A stretch of DNA of 5,084 nucleotides from an uncultured Flavobacterium sp. (GTDB lineage Bacteria > Bacteroidota > Bacteroidia > Flavobacteriales > Flavobacteriaceae): NCBI RefSeq assembly GCF_937876455.1, contig NZ_CALFIG010000025.1:1-5084 (forward strand), in the 5' to 3' direction. The stretch's first letter is position 1, and each line of letters begins with the position of its first letter. Made by a program: the position numbers and the translations under genes. Positions 5,077 through 5,084 of the stretch are shown here, in pieces. A model generated the notes under the pieces. It was given only the letters and a program-made list of their open reading frames with translations, did not search any database and was not told where the DNA came from.

Positions 5077-5084
5077 CAAAAGTA

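Larger units (their letters stand above)
4982..5084 (-). promoter_or_regulatory. Upstream control region of the peptidase-regulator operon
   Basis: This 103-bp A/T-rich stretch holds no gene. On the minus strand, -7-like octamers (TAnnTTTG) occur at 5077-5084 (TACTTTTG), 5010-5017 (TACATTTG) and 4986-4993 (TACATTTG). The 5010-5017 copy lies 28 bp from the ATG, close to the 30-bp spacing of the promoter at 2344-2351, but has no TTG at the expected -33 position. The 5077-5084 copy would have its -33 beyond the window. The 4986-4993 copy sits too close to the ATG to give a leader. Three ACAnnTGT half-palindromes (4985-4992, 5009-5016, 5043-5050), including the inverted repeat TTACAAATGTAA (4983-4994), could instead be regulator sites. 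Which octamer is used cannot be settled by eye. Confidence 0.5.

Overview
The window is strongly AT-rich DNA, most likely from a flavobacterium (Bacteroidota). Three things point there. Initiation regions are A/T-rich with no Shine-Dalgarno sequence. Promoter-like octamers fit the Bacteroidota -7 consensus TAnnTTTG. The proteins (arginine decarboxylase, a bacterial deoxyhypusine-synthase-like protein, a short acidic protein beginning MKRVIVDY, an Lrp/AsnC regulator) resemble those I know from Flavobacteriaceae. The first 23 bases are not genomic: they match the 3' end of the Illumina TruSeq universal adapter with one C missing, so genuine sequence starts at about position 24.

Left half, plus strand: a 5'-truncated PLP-dependent arginine decarboxylase (24-1283) is followed after 35 bp by a deoxyhypusine synthase family protein (1319-2293). 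Together they form a polyamine module: arginine to agmatine, then an NAD-dependent aminobutyl-transfer enzyme probably making homospermidine. The agmatine-to-putrescine enzyme expected between these steps is not in the window. A well-formed flavobacterial promoter (2321-2351) then drives a small protein with a highly acidic tail (2382-2735). This unit ends at a perfect 18-bp inverted repeat (2736-2774), which serves as a terminator for convergent transcription from both sides.

Right half, minus strand (read right to left): a cytoplasmic M14 zinc carboxypeptidase (4981-3830) and an Lrp/AsnC regulator (3806-3327) lie 23 bp apart and are probably one operon, closed by an intrinsic terminator (3301-3322). 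Beyond it is a DinB/YfiT-fold protein (3285-2776). The 103 bp upstream of the peptidase hold several TAnnTTTG octamers on both strands, a 15-bp palindrome and a 15-bp direct repeat. This is a plausible control region, perhaps bound by the operon's own regulator, and perhaps a divergent promoter for a gene to the right.

There is no RNA gene, mobile element or CRISPR array, and no gene-free stretch longer than about 100 bp. I see no clearly novel system. The most interesting biology is the agmatinase-less polyamine pair with an altered active-site position, and the peptidase-regulator operon with its dense upstream sites.
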